This document shows positions 53,997 through 64,000 of a DNA stretch of 64,000 bases, piece by piece; the first letter of the stretch is position 1, and every line of letters begins with the position of its first letter. A program made the translations under genes and the position numbers. The notes below the pieces were generated by a model. The model did no database searches. It saw only the letters and a program-made list of their open reading frames with translations, and was not told the origin of the DNA. This DNA comes from Macrosoma leucophasiata. Its lineage: Eukaryota; Arthropoda; Insecta; Lepidoptera; Hedylidae. The stretch is from NCBI GenBank assembly GCA_036365455.1, contig JAWQUS010000008.1, positions 17,157,501 through 17,221,500 on the forward strand. The letters run 5' to 3'.

Positions 53997-54716
53997 GTTG
54001 GATACTATATCTACTTATATTTTTGTCTTTACACAAATTAAATAAAAACTATGTTTGTTGGCTCCTCCAAATTATAATTTAAATAATGAAAAATGTGTTA
54101 TGATTACAATAAGATTACCTACCTATTTGCTTAGATGGAACCAAACATGAAGCAATGATTACATTCAGGTATCTACTATTATATTTTTATTAATAGGATA
54201 GGATTCAGTTATTCCAAGTGCGTAGGAATATTTTTGAAATTATTATCTGTTTTTTTCTTTTTTAATGTAATAGTTTACTGAGGTAATTTTGACGGTTATT
54301 GACGGTTCGTCAGTTCGGTTCAGAATCGATTTGTGTGAATAGGGTGTGTACTGATGTATTTAATGGTTTGATAACTATTTTCTAACTGATTAGTTGTTTC
54401 TAACTGGTTAGGTGTGTGCCCGTCGTCGGCTAATGAGCCACATATGTCAATGTCGTCCTAACAAAACATTCGTAACGCTCTACTTTGAATTTATAGATAT
54501 AAATGTATGTGTATCATCGACGGCACAACGCAGCTTCTCTATCGTCGATGATGTGTATAGATAGTACTGTATAGTTTACTAATTTCAGTCCGCGGGTTTG
54601 TCGGCGTAACAAAATTATGTATCATGTCTAAGTTTTATTATTCTTAAAATTTATAAATTTATGAATAAAGTTACTTAAAAACCTAAGGATGGATCTTATT
54701 ATACAGTCAATTATCA

Positions 54717-55145
54717 TATAATAATAATAATAAAAGTTTATTTAACGAAAAACTTACAGATTATCAATAATCACAAAATACAACTTATACAAAAAATACA
54801 ACAAAATTGTTATTGTAACAAAACAAAAATGCTTAATTAGTTGCAAAAATCTGTACAGTAATAATAACTCTGCCACTTAAACTAGGATAGCCTGTATTTT
54901 AAGAGGCAGTGTTTTGAATGACCTTCCCTAAAATATGATTTAAGCAACAATCTGCTCAATAGTTACATTGAAGTGCCATGGGTACATACATATAATCATG
55001 TAAAATTTTAATTGTATGTCTGTTTGTGTTTGTGAACGCATGTGTATGTTATTATGTGTGTGTTGTGTTTGTGTGTGTGTGTGTGAATGTGAAAAAATTG
55101 TTAGTTAAATTAGGATCAACAAAAGTAGTCATTATTTTACATAGT
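54717..55145 (-). repeat. Probable LINE 3' untranslated end
   Basis: The minus strand ends GTTAAATAAACTTTTATTAT with a TTA/ATT-repeat tail and an AATAAA signal just before it. It contains a GT-type microsatellite (55015-55090). No coding part is visible. The alternative is a processed 3' end of an unrelated transcript. Confidence 0.45.
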
Positions 55146-55619
55146 GGCAACTAGCTTACATTTGATTACATAGATAACAGGCAATTAGAAGTAATTGACT
55201 ATACTCACGTGCTCTATCCCTTCTGTGCAAACAGGAAAAAGTTAGGATCTAATTGAATTTTCAAATAACCCTTTATAGCAAAATATTAACATCCGAAAAC
55301 CCTATCGGCTTATCTTCGTCTCCCATGGTGGAATAACATTATGCAATAATGTTATTGACATCGGTCTATACGATAAACTGTCTTCTCGGGTAAAAAGGGA
55401 CGCATTATAGGATTATGAGGCACGAGGATTATAGCGAATAATAAATAATACTCTTGATGTGACTTTAACACAAAATATTGTGGCATTATCCCTCAAACTA
55501 TGTAAGATAACCTTTATTTTAAGCAATAAAAGCGTTGCCCTTATTATTTTTGGTCACAAACTATCTATAGAAAGTACCTACCTATTATAAACACCTATAT
55601 TTCTTGAATTCCTTAAAAA

Positions 55620-55690
55620 TGTAAATGCGTTGTCACACCTGTGACCTTAGTTGTTATGTCTCTATGATAGTCATTACTATGGCCGCACAT
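55620..55690 (-). repeat. S family fragment
   Basis: AATGCGTTGTCACACCTGTG, CCTTAGTTGTTATGTCTCTA resembles the S segment also seen at 7150-7210. Confidence 0.45.
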
Positions 55691-55885
55691 ATAATATATT
55701 GTTGGAGCAGAAGTGTCTTAAAGTGAAGACTGCCTCTTAGCCAGCGTAGTGTAAGTCTTTGTACTGACGACTTTAGGAGTATAGAGATTTGTGGCACAAC
55801 CAACTGTTAACGGTAATAGGCTGTTGATTGATAAGAAATGTAAATGTGAATTATCAAATTACAAATTCTTTCATTCATTATCCTT

Positions 55886-55947
55886 GAGCCGTCAAGATAC
55901 GAGAAACCGCCGGCAGCCGCCGGCGGTTTCTCGTATCTTGACGGCTC
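55886..55947. repeat. Perfect 62-bp hairpin
   Basis: Arms of 29 bp (GAGCCGTCAAGATACGAGAA, then ACCGCCGGC) pair without mismatch around the 4-nt loop AGCC. Confidence 0.85.
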
Positions 55948-56369
55948 TGATCTGAACTATTGAAATTAATTATTATTGTCAACTGTCATATCTTTTTCGT
56001 GAGCTGATTATATTATTATGTATATTGTATCTGTATTCAACCTATTTGAAATAGGTACCTAATTTAATTAATAAAAAAGGGCGTTCCTTATTTTTGTTTA
56101 AACTTACCTAAAGGGTGCATGAAAATATTCGTTTTGGCTCGGGGAGGCACGGTGAAATAAAGGTTGGGAAATAGTACTGAACACTATCTTATGGCGCTCA
56201 ATATATATGTAATAATGATATATGTATATGTAATGTGCTTGAGAATGTAGGTAATTAAATACATAAGTATATTAATTACGTAGGTACTATATACTTTTTA
56301 TGTGGATGGTTGGAGTAAGACCAAGACTGACCTACTTCACCAAATGGATCAAGTACCTACTGTCTGAGG

Positions 56370-56585
56370 GTGGGGTCAAAACTCATAGGAATCGGCGTGC
56401 ATGTATCATAGAGCAAGCCGCGACCGGTGGTCCGTGTTGCTCTATGACATGTATGAAGAGAATGATGAATGTAAAAGAAGCGCGGGAGGTGTGTCAGGAC
56501 CGGGATATCTGGCGTTTCATACTCTCTACCTACCTTTTAAGAGATTTGGCGTGAAGATACATATATATTTATACTTTTTAACTAT
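56370..56585 (+). repeat. P fragment and RTE-like LINE C-terminal end
   Basis: 56370-56450 has a CGACCGGTGGTCCGTGTTGC segment related to P. 56455-56554 translates to MMNVKEAREVCQDRDIWRF then ILSTYLLRDLA and stops, which I read as the degraded C-terminus and 3' tail of an RTE-like LINE protein. The frame upstream is not convincing. Confidence 0.45.
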
Positions 56586-56839
56586 TTTTATTTCCAAGAT
56601 ATCATAGTATACGGCAGACTTATGCTACCAAATTTTAAAGACTTTATTGTTTTGTTTGAAGGTATTTGAAATCAATCTCTTCAAATATTATAGATGTTCC
56701 TTTTTCAATCGCTATTTATTTCGTTGATATTATCAAAGAGGATTGCTTGGTTGTTTATTGATCTACAAGCATCGACAGGTTTTTAATGAGGCTAATTAGT
56801 ATCAAAATAATTTAATGAAACGGTATCAAAACCTGCATC

Positions 56840-57634
56840 TAGGGTTGCCACCTCTCCCGGAATTCCGGGCGTCTCCCGGATTCGCGCTCTGGAAAAAAGA
56901 CCCGTCTTTCCCGGAAGGAATTTAAAATGTACTAAATTCTCCCGGAATAGCAAGTTGTTCAAAAGTAATGACACCCGATGTCGAAATGGCTAAGAGCGGC
57001 GTAAATTCTAGGCAGTATTCTTGCAGCCTTCTCCCCACTGATGTCACTACATGCCAGTGGGTAGCTAGCTAGTTTCGTATAAACTGATTTGCGTGCGTGT
57101 AGGTACCTACTTTATTTTGTTGTCTCTTTCTGAGCCACGTACGTGAGAGATTGCGTCGTCGTTGTCTCACTCATTGTTATAGGTTTCATTCGTTCGCTTA
57201 TTAGTCTGTATCTAACAGCAATCCATGCAAATAATACAAAACAATTATTAAGGGTAAAAGCGACTTCTTTACGATATTCAATAAACTGAAAAGTCTATTA
57301 TATCGGTTGCCTAACTAGCATAGTTGGTAATAGATGGCGCTGCTGCTACCATAAAGCAATGCAATAGATGTGAAGGAAAGATTTGACAAATCGGGCAGGA
57401 CTTCAGTAGCTCAATTGGAAGAGCGGCTGGACTAGATTCCCAGTAGGTCGCGAGTTCGAGCCTCGCCTGAAGTCAAATTTTTCTTTCCATTTTTCTTTAA
57501 AAATAAAAGCAATCCATGCAATTGTGTCGTATTTTGATTATAGATACAGTTATTAATTCAAAATAAAATAAAAACTTATTATATTCAATGTTTTTTTTCT
57601 CCCGGATTTAGACAGCTAAGAGGTGGTAACCCTA
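56840..57634. mobile_element. hAT-like MITE with a nested retroposon
   Basis: The ends TAGGGTTGCCACCTCT and AGAGGTGGTAACCCTA are inverted repeats with one mismatch. The 8-bp target duplication CCTGCATC is perfect (56832-56839 and 57635-57642). Inside each end CTCCCGGAATT/CTCCCGGATT words recur. 795 bp long including a 277-bp nested insertion and its 14-bp duplicated target, so the MITE itself is about 504 bp. No transposase. Confidence 0.85.
57231..57507 (+). mobile_element. tRNA-bearing retroposon, copy 3, with target duplication
   Basis: 277 bp flanked by AGCAATCCATGCAA at 57217-57230 and 57508-57521, a perfect 14-bp duplication. It starts inside the body (ATAATACAAAACAATTATTA), so it is 5'-truncated. 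It ends with the tRNA-like domain (57399-57474) and then AAATTTTTCTTTCC ... TTTAAAAATAAA. Acceptor (ACTTCAG/CTGAAGT) and T stem (GCGAG/CTCGC) are perfect; the anticodon stem is poor. The tRNA part is at the 3' side, opposite to ordinary tRNA SINEs. Confidence 0.8.
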
Positions 57635-58197
57635 CCTGCATCCCAATCAATTAATCTGTAATCGTATAAATTGCGACCATTGTGTTGCTGAAACAAATAG
57701 GGTAAGTAAGTGAGTACATAATTAATTTTATATTAAATAGGTTTGTTATAAAAAAAACTCACTGACCGCGTTTTAAATCAATGCCAGACATACCCGACCC
57801 GATTGAATCGATATGATTAGCTTTTAATAGTTTAAATGTAATATCTTATTAGACATTATTGAGACCCCCTCTAATGAGGTTATGAAGTGACATTTGTATG
57901 AAACTGGGTCATTTCTGGATTCAGGGTTCTCATAAGACGTAAAAATTATCTATCTCACTATATTGAGAATTCACGTCACCTAGGCTGCTCTAGAAATTTA
58001 AATGCAAATGAATATGATATGGAGTGTGTGGAAAAATCTGTAATTATATTTCCGGTTGTCTAAAAACAAAACGTGCTAGTGTTTTTCTAACTGCATCCCC
58101 TGGCTTACCTAAGACTGAGAAGAAATCCACGTTCTCTCGTAAATATCTCATATCTCGTAATATCTATCAAAATCAGAACTATTAACGACGACCAGAA

Positions 58198-58720
58198 CCG
58201 TCTATGGTTCATGCTTATACGCTATTACGATGTTATTGAAATGTTAGTGATATATATAGATATAGAGCTAAAAAAATAAAAAAAAGGTGATATAGTATTG
58301 TGGTAATCGGTACACATAAAAAAGTAATAGCATGTGGCGGTATGAAATCCGCCGGATCAGCTAGTTATCTAGAAATAAATAATACTTACTGATAATTTTA
58401 TCAATTTTCTTAAGCAATACTTTTGCAATACAATTTAAGCGACTTATTTCCGCTTTCCACAATCAACGCTGTGACAAAGTTTACTTGTAATTTAATAATT
58501 AAATCGAAATCGTATATTAACTTTAGTGTCTTTAGTCAGACAATAAAGAGTTCCAAATCCAATGTTTCTATTTAAACATCGTTAATTTATATAGTCTTAT
58601 TAGGTAACAAGTATCTGTGTTTACGCTTACATTAGAGCATTTTGAAGAGGATTACGCACGGGTTACCTAACATTGGCTTTATTATTGTAGCAAAAGCTAG
58701 AAGCCCCTTTAATACGACTC
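58198..58720 (+). repeat. Left copy of a long identical direct repeat
   Basis: From CCGTCTATGGTTCATGCTTA onward this matches 63479-64000 at every base through the window end (522 bp compared), with an offset of 5,281. The sequence itself is AT-rich and noncoding, and includes ATCCGCCGGATCAGCTAG near 58348. Confidence 0.9.
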
Positions 58721-59272
58721 AGTTTATCGTGTAATTTGATAGCGACCAATAAATAATAACGTTAGCGATAAACTGGAAAATCGTCGGCGTGTTTTGATGC
58801 GGGTTGTCACCTGGGACTACTTAGAACTGTATATTCCTCGGAATTATATTGAAATGGGAAATTGGACATACATAAAAATTGGGCTGGAATATGCGACCGC
58901 AGTAAAGGGTTCTCTTCTCCAAATAAATGGAACTCCACGATTATTGTAATTGAAATCAAGTATTGTAATTTTTCTTTAAAGATATCTTTTCATTCATCAA
59001 CTTATTTGAAAAGTTACTGAGTAGGCCTTCCTGGCACAATACAGATAGGATAAGATCAAATCACGGGTATGAAAGGCAATTAGAAAATACCTACGTACTT
59101 ATTTGCTGTAATATACCTAATTATCGTTTATTCTGATTTTCACGAATCTGCAAATAGTCCGGAGGGCATTTTTTCAACTTGAACACAATCATTTCACCTA
59201 CGCACGGACAAGGGTATTTCACGAGATTATAAGGATAATATTACTTCCTTTCGGCAATGACATCCTAAGATG

Positions 59273-59549
59273 TTTTTTTTATGTAAAGTGAGAGCAAACA
59301 AGCATGCAGTTCACATTGATGTAAAGTGATGACTGCAGCTTACACAAAGACCAAGGTCAAAATGCAAATGCGTTACCACTCCGGAGGCCTAAGGTGTTAT
59401 GCCTCTGTGCCGGAAATTATAGGGCCGTACATTACCACCTGACCGGAACACGGTAGTGCTGAACACTACCATTTAGCGGCAAGTATATTAGGTAATGCGG
59501 TGGTGCCTACGCCCACGAGCTCCATCACTGCAGCTCTACCACCAGTAGA
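59273..59549 (-). repeat. S family, full length
   Basis: T-run, GCAAACAAGCATGCAGTTCA, GTGCCGGAAATTATAGGGCC, ACCATTTAGCGGCAAGTATA, CTCTACCACCAGT. Confidence 0.85.
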
Positions 59550-60023
59550 AGATTTCATGCTAGAGCGGTGCATAAAATGTATTTAAAATTATAAAAATAA
59601 ACTAACGCTACCTACTGGGTAACGCTAGTTTATTAATAGTAAGCCCAATGCTCATCTTTGATTTTCAAAAGTTAATTCAAATCCAATTTTAGCAAATTAA
59701 CAGAACCACAAAAAATATTTTATGCGGCCAATACAAGTTTACATTCCAATCGAAATACGAATATTTATGCTGATATAGAATGAGTATGTTTTTATGTTCA
59801 ACATGACATTTAACCTAATTTCTTTGTAGGTCAATACATTCACCAAATTCCTGCATTGGCCTGCTAAAGGGGACAACACGAGAGACAAGCTGGCTTGTGG
59901 CGAGATTCGTAAATCGTCTGAGACCCAATTTTGTATCTGCCATCATTGTGTTTGTCAGCAGTCAGTATTTAACTGTTCAAATTAATAAGTTTTCGTGTAT
60001 GATTATAATATTATATAATTATT

Positions 60024-60196
60024 TTTTTTATGTAATGGAAGTTGTAAACAAGCGTGCAGTTCACATTGATGTTAAGTGGTGACTGCAGCCTACAGACACC
60101 CACACAAAGACCAAGGTCAAAATGCAGATGCGTTACCACTCCTGAGGTCTAAGGTGTTATGCCTCTGTGCCGGAAATTACAAAGCTGTACATTACA
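60024..60196 (-). repeat. S family, truncated
   Basis: T-run and TGTAATGGAAGTTGTAAACA through GTGCCGGAAATTACAAAGCT, stopping at GTACATTAC. Confidence 0.75.
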
Positions 60197-60600
60197 TCAT
60201 GGGACATAAGGACGAAAAAACGACATAATTGTATTTTATTACGACAAAATTGTGTATCTGTGTCCCAGGTTTTTGTTCCAGGATCCAATTTCATCAAATT
60301 AACGACATCCCAAAAATATTTTACGTGACCAATAAAATACAAGTTTACATTCTAATAGAAATACGAATATTCATACTGATATGGAAGGAAGGTATCTCGA
60401 CGTTTAACATGACATTTAACCTAATTTCTTTGTGAGTCAATACAATCACGAAATTCCTGCATTGGCCTGCTAAAAGGGGCAATAACAAGGGACAGGCTAG
60501 CGTGCGGCGAGCTTCGTAAATTGACTGAGACCCAATTTCGTATCTGCCATCATTGTGTTACCTAGTTATTTTAGTGGAAATGCAACAGTATTAAATAGGT

Positions 60601-60785
60601 GACGACCCGGTTAGTCCAGCGGTGTGAGATGACCGTTTGATTGGAAGGGTTCGATCCCCGCACCGGGACAAATATTTGTATGGGCTACAGATATTTGTTT
60701 TGGGTCTGGGTGTTTGTGATGTGTGCAACGGCACCCACAACACAGGTTTATACCTAATGTAAGGCTGTAAGTGAAAGGGTGTTTT
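60601..60785 (+). repeat. W tRNA-derived SINE
   Basis: Head: GACGACCCGGTTAGTCCAGC (A-box-like TTAGTCCAGCGG) and AAGGGTTCGATCCCCGCACC (B-box-like GGTTCGATCCC). Body: CAAATATTTGTATGGGCTAC, GGTCTGGGTGTTTGTGATGT, GCAACGGCACCCACAACACA. The 3' half recurs at 43430-43535. Confidence 0.75.
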
Positions 60786-61044
60786 ATTTTTTAAAAAGTA
60801 GATATGTCATTGCAGTCGGCTTAGAACTGTTTAACTGACCAAGTTTTCGTTTATCATTATGTGTATATTCTGGGATATAACGACGACAGATACCTACGAC
60901 AAAACTGTATGACTCAATTTTATCATATTAACGAAACCCTAGGAATACTTTATACGAAATACAATTTTACAAACGTTGGTTTGGAGAAATACGAATATTT
61001 ATGAAACAGTGAAAATGTATGATTGTTTTACCGCAGCACTACAG

Positions 61045-61165
61045 ATTTTTTAATGTAATGCACGTGGCAAACTAGCATGGAGTTCACATTGATGTTAAGT
61101 ATTGACTGCAGCCTACTGACACTTACACAGAGACCAAAGGTGAAAATGCAGATGCGTTGCAAATT
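61045..61165 (-). repeat. S family, tail fragment
   Basis: AATGCACGTGGCAAACTAGC, ATGGAGTTCACATTGATGTT, CAGCCTACTGACACTTACAC, ending AATGCAGATGCGTTGC. Confidence 0.7.
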
Positions 61166-61490
61166 TTGCAAATGCAAAATACTGTCGTGTTGATAAAGTC
61201 GTTAATTTAACTACATCAACACACACAATAGTGAAGTATCTCGTTAGCTTTTAATTTGAATTCACTACAAAGCCTCTTAAACTCCGAATAATCAAAGATT
61301 GTCTTAACTATTCACTATTAAGTGTAACTAAGAGTCACTTAATTAATACGTTGTGTTTAACACAGCTTACAAAATCAGCTTCGAATTTAATTTACAAGCG
61401 AACAAGAGCTTTGATATAAATATGTACGTAACTTATCAGAACTGTCGTGGATAAATCGGTTTAGTCTTGGAATCTAAAGTTAGTTTTCGT

Positions 61491-61650
61491 TTATCTTACT
61501 ACTGTTATAAATTTTTTACTACTGTTATAAGTTAATTTATTTGTTGCTCAAGCGGCTGGACGGATTTTGATGAAAATTGTACACAGGTAGAGTATGGGTC
61601 CCAGGAATTTTTAACAGATCTTCACATTGACAAAAGTTGCCGATTACAAT
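61491..61650 (+). repeat. T6 RTE-like repeat, copy 2
   Basis: ATTTATTTGTTGCTCAAGCG, GCTGGACGGATTTTGATGAA, TGTACACAGGTAGAGT and GATCTTCACATTGACAAAAG, the T6 order. Confidence 0.65.
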
Positions 61651-61750
61651 AATAATTGCTGTGTATAATAAAAAATTAAAAGAATGCCTCTTCGAGAACG
61701 CACCAGGATCCGAAAGGGTTGAAAAATATATATTGCTGTTACATGTATCC

Positions 61751-61831
61751 GAATGTAGACTCATAGACAGATGATAGCTGAGAATGTAGACTCATAGACG
61801 GATGATAGCTGAGAATGTAGACTCATAGACA
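61751..61831 (+). repeat. 31-bp minisatellite, 2.6 copies
   Basis: Unit GAATGTAGACTCATAGACAG plus ATGATAGCTGA begins at 61751, 61782 and 61813. One substitution (A/G) separates the first two units. Confidence 0.85.
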
Positions 61832-62223
61832 CATAACATAAGAGATTGGCGTTAATTAATAATTTGACAACAGAAGCAGCAGAGAGCAGTTAATATGCAT
61901 ACAAATTTAGAAATAAACTTGTATCGAAAACATGCCGAAAACAAATATTTAAACAGAAAGGTATAGGAAGGTAAGGCATACCACAAGCGAGACATCATTT
62001 TCCATTGCGGCGGTGAATAGATCCAATTTTAATGTAGAATTAACGTAAATGAAATGTTTAAACCAATCTACATATTAAATCGGTAAACGACGAGCTTCCA
62101 CGTTCACAAATAGCTAAATCCTACTCATTAAGATTTAAACTATAATAGATAGATATAGAGTACTTGAATGAATCATGCCATTACGCCCTTTAAACTTACT
62201 AAGTATTAACCCTTATTCATTAC

Positions 62224-62737
62224 GGGTCATTGCCCGTGGTACACCTATTATGAATTAGGTGTACCAGGGATAATATCTTCTTTCCGTTGTCCACCTTAGT
62301 TCACCCAGGTGTTCCAAGAGAAATATATTTTATATATTTTTCCCGTGGTCCACCTGTATCAGTGTTTGCGTAGATTGCTCAAATTTTTGGAACTTAAGGG
62401 AACCATCAAATGTTTTTTATGAGTATAAATATTTTTGGAATCGAAACAGATGGGTTAGGTTATGTTAGAACGGTGATCACACAACGAAATTTTGAATTTA
62501 AAACCAGAAAGGAATTGAAGTTGGATGTTTATTCTATCTGTGTCAATTAGTCTTTTATTCACAATTGAAAATTGTTAGGTGGACCATGGGCAATTAATTT
62601 CGTGGAACTATCTAGCAGGTGGACCACCGGGAATACAAATTACCCTTGGTACACCTAACTCACAAGAGGTGTATCAGGCAGAAAATTTTACCCCTGGTTC
62701 ACCCAGGTAGACTAAGTAGGTGTATCACGGGCGACCG
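62224..62737. mobile_element. Non-autonomous DNA element with 8-bp target duplication
   Basis: TTCATTAC flanks both sides exactly (62216-62223, 62738-62745). The ends are GGGTCATTGCCCGTGGTACA and, inverted, CGGTCGCCCGTGATACACCT, paired with a 3-base gap. The 514-bp interior repeats a GGTNCACCT word about ten times in both orientations. A fragment at 16200-16252 ends at the same terminus. hAT is likeliest from the target length, but the ends are atypical. Confidence 0.75.
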
Positions 62738-62976
62738 TTCATTACTTGGGTACCTTTGTATAATGAAAATCAGATTCAGAAAATTATTTTATCAATAAGT
62801 ATTTCAAGAATGTCTTTAAAACATCAAAGCATTTTTTTTGTGAATAAGTACTACAACTATGCGACGAACTACAGTTGAGAGGGATCATTGAAAACATTTT
62901 CGTTAGTCAGAATATTTAACGCTTCAAGTAGCAAATACGATCACTAAACCACGAAAGTAGTCATCGTCATCCATTT

Positions 62977-63333
62977 AACCGAACTACTGGACAAAAGTTT
63001 TTACTGGTGACAGAGATCCAGTGACGGAGCTCGTGGGCGTAGGCACCACCGCATTACCTTATATACTTGCCGCTAAATGGTAGTGTTCAGCACTATCGTG
63101 TTCCGGTCAGGTGGTAATGTACAGTCCTGTAATTTCCGGCACAGAGGCATAACACCTTAGGCCTCAGGCGTGATAACGCATCTGCATTTTGACCTTGATC
63201 TTTGTGTGGGTGTTAATAGGTTGCAGTCATCACTTAACATCAATGTGAACTGCATGCTTGTTTGCCAATTACATTATATAAAAGTGTCCAGTTTTTTGAG
63301 TTCTTTAAGAGACTTTTGTCCAGTAGTTCGGTT
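62977..63333. repeat. S family copy framed by 22-bp inverted repeats
   Basis: S copy 63004-63290 (GGTGACAGAGATCCAGTGAC ... TTTGCCAATTACATTATATA). Outside it, 62977-62998 (AACCGAACTACTGGACAAAA, GT) and 63312-63333 are perfect inverted repeats of each other. Confidence 0.75.
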
Positions 63334-63478
63334 GCCACATCAAACGATCTTAGGTCGTCCTCGTCCAGCGATTACTCGCGAACTTCACCATGTCGTCGGT
63401 CCACCTCGTGCCAAGTGTGCCCATGCTTCGTCTTACGGTAGGCGGTCGCCATTTGAAAATCTTTGACACATCCGCAGT

Positions 63479-64000
63479 CCGTCTATGGTTCATGCTTATA
63501 CGCTATTACGATGTTATTGAAATGTTAGTGATATATATAGATATAGAGCTAAAAAAATAAAAAAAAGGTGATATAGTATTGTGGTAATCGGTACACATAA
63601 AAAAGTAATAGCATGTGGCGGTATGAAATCCGCCGGATCAGCTAGTTATCTAGAAATAAATAATACTTACTGATAATTTTATCAATTTTCTTAAGCAATA
63701 CTTTTGCAATACAATTTAAGCGACTTATTTCCGCTTTCCACAATCAACGCTGTGACAAAGTTTACTTGTAATTTAATAATTAAATCGAAATCGTATATTA
63801 ACTTTAGTGTCTTTAGTCAGACAATAAAGAGTTCCAAATCCAATGTTTCTATTTAAACATCGTTAATTTATATAGTCTTATTAGGTAACAAGTATCTGTG
63901 TTTACGCTTACATTAGAGCATTTTGAAGAGGATTACGCACGGGTTACCTAACATTGGCTTTATTATTGTAGCAAAAGCTAGAAGCCCCTTTAATACGACT
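63479..64000 (+). repeat. Right copy of the long identical direct repeat
   Basis: Identical to 58198-58719 over all 522 bases before the window ends, so the true repeat may be longer. Confidence 0.9.

Noticed and set aside
60601..60671. A tRNA gene at the W SINE head
   Set aside because: Same reason: box elements only, followed by a body repeated at 43.4 kb.
61751..61831. CRISPR-like array
   Set aside because: It is a simple 31-bp tandem repeat without spacers, in a eukaryotic context.
58198..64000. LTR retrotransposon bounded by the 522-bp repeat
   Set aside because: The 5.3 kb between copies holds no gag or pol, no primer site, and the repeat does not begin with TG.

Overview
This 64 kb window looks like a gene-poor, repeat-dense stretch of a lepidopteran (moth or butterfly) nuclear genome. 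The evidence is low overall GC, no bacterial-style gene arrangement, and many short interspersed repeats of kinds I know from Lepidoptera: RTE-like tails with GACAGACAGACAGACAAA runs, CR1-like LINE 3' ends reading GTGCCCAGCAGTGGGACG, and tRNA-derived SINEs. The taxon is inferred from repeat style; no search was run. I find no intact host protein-coding gene. The only long coding region belongs to a damaged BEL/Pao LTR retrotransposon.

Layout. 0-4.3 kb: short direct repeats, an RTE-like SINE in hairpin arrangement, and a retroposon carrying a tRNA-like domain. 4.3-16 kb: sparse repeats, one GC-rich MITE, a perfect 48-bp palindrome and a second copy of the tRNA-bearing retroposon. 16-21.6 kb: a degraded RTE-like pol fragment, a local three-copy repeat and nested LINE/SINE insertions. 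22.3-24.6 kb: a tRNA SINE, then a 1.8-kb hAT-like element with a perfect 8-bp target duplication that contains two LINE fragments. 25-31 kb: repeats, a possible 5' exon and a GC-rich Harbinger-like MITE whose insertion point is confirmed by an unoccupied relative at 6.26 kb. 32.6-36.9 kb: the BEL/Pao element on the minus strand, with LTRs differing at 2 of 266 positions, one in-frame stop in gag, and a pol gene cut off exactly at the 3' LTR edge. 37-42 kb: two further copies of a repeat also seen left of the Pao element, a degraded basic-rich gene copy with an apparent 5' exon and intron, two small MITEs, and an old repeat carrying both a SINE and a MITE. 42-56 kb: many old repeats and several strong hairpins. 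56.8-57.6 kb: a hAT MITE with a tRNA-bearing retroposon nested in it, both with target duplications. 58.2-64 kb: a 522-bp sequence that recurs identically 5,281 bp downstream and runs off the window.

Family labels used below. S = 280-bp family starting near GGTGGTAGAGCTCC and ending in an A-rich tail. V = tRNA SINE starting ACTGCCTCGGTAGCCTAGTGG. W = tRNA-like SINE starting GACGACCCGGTTAGTCCAGC. T1-T6 = RTE-like tails. G = LINE 3' end with a GAT-repeat tail. I = 210-bp inverted-end family. R = A-tailed retroposon ending AGCGATGCC. P and U = unnamed repeats. All labels are local to this annotation. The window contains no cooperating set of host genes; what it records is a history of layered insertions.
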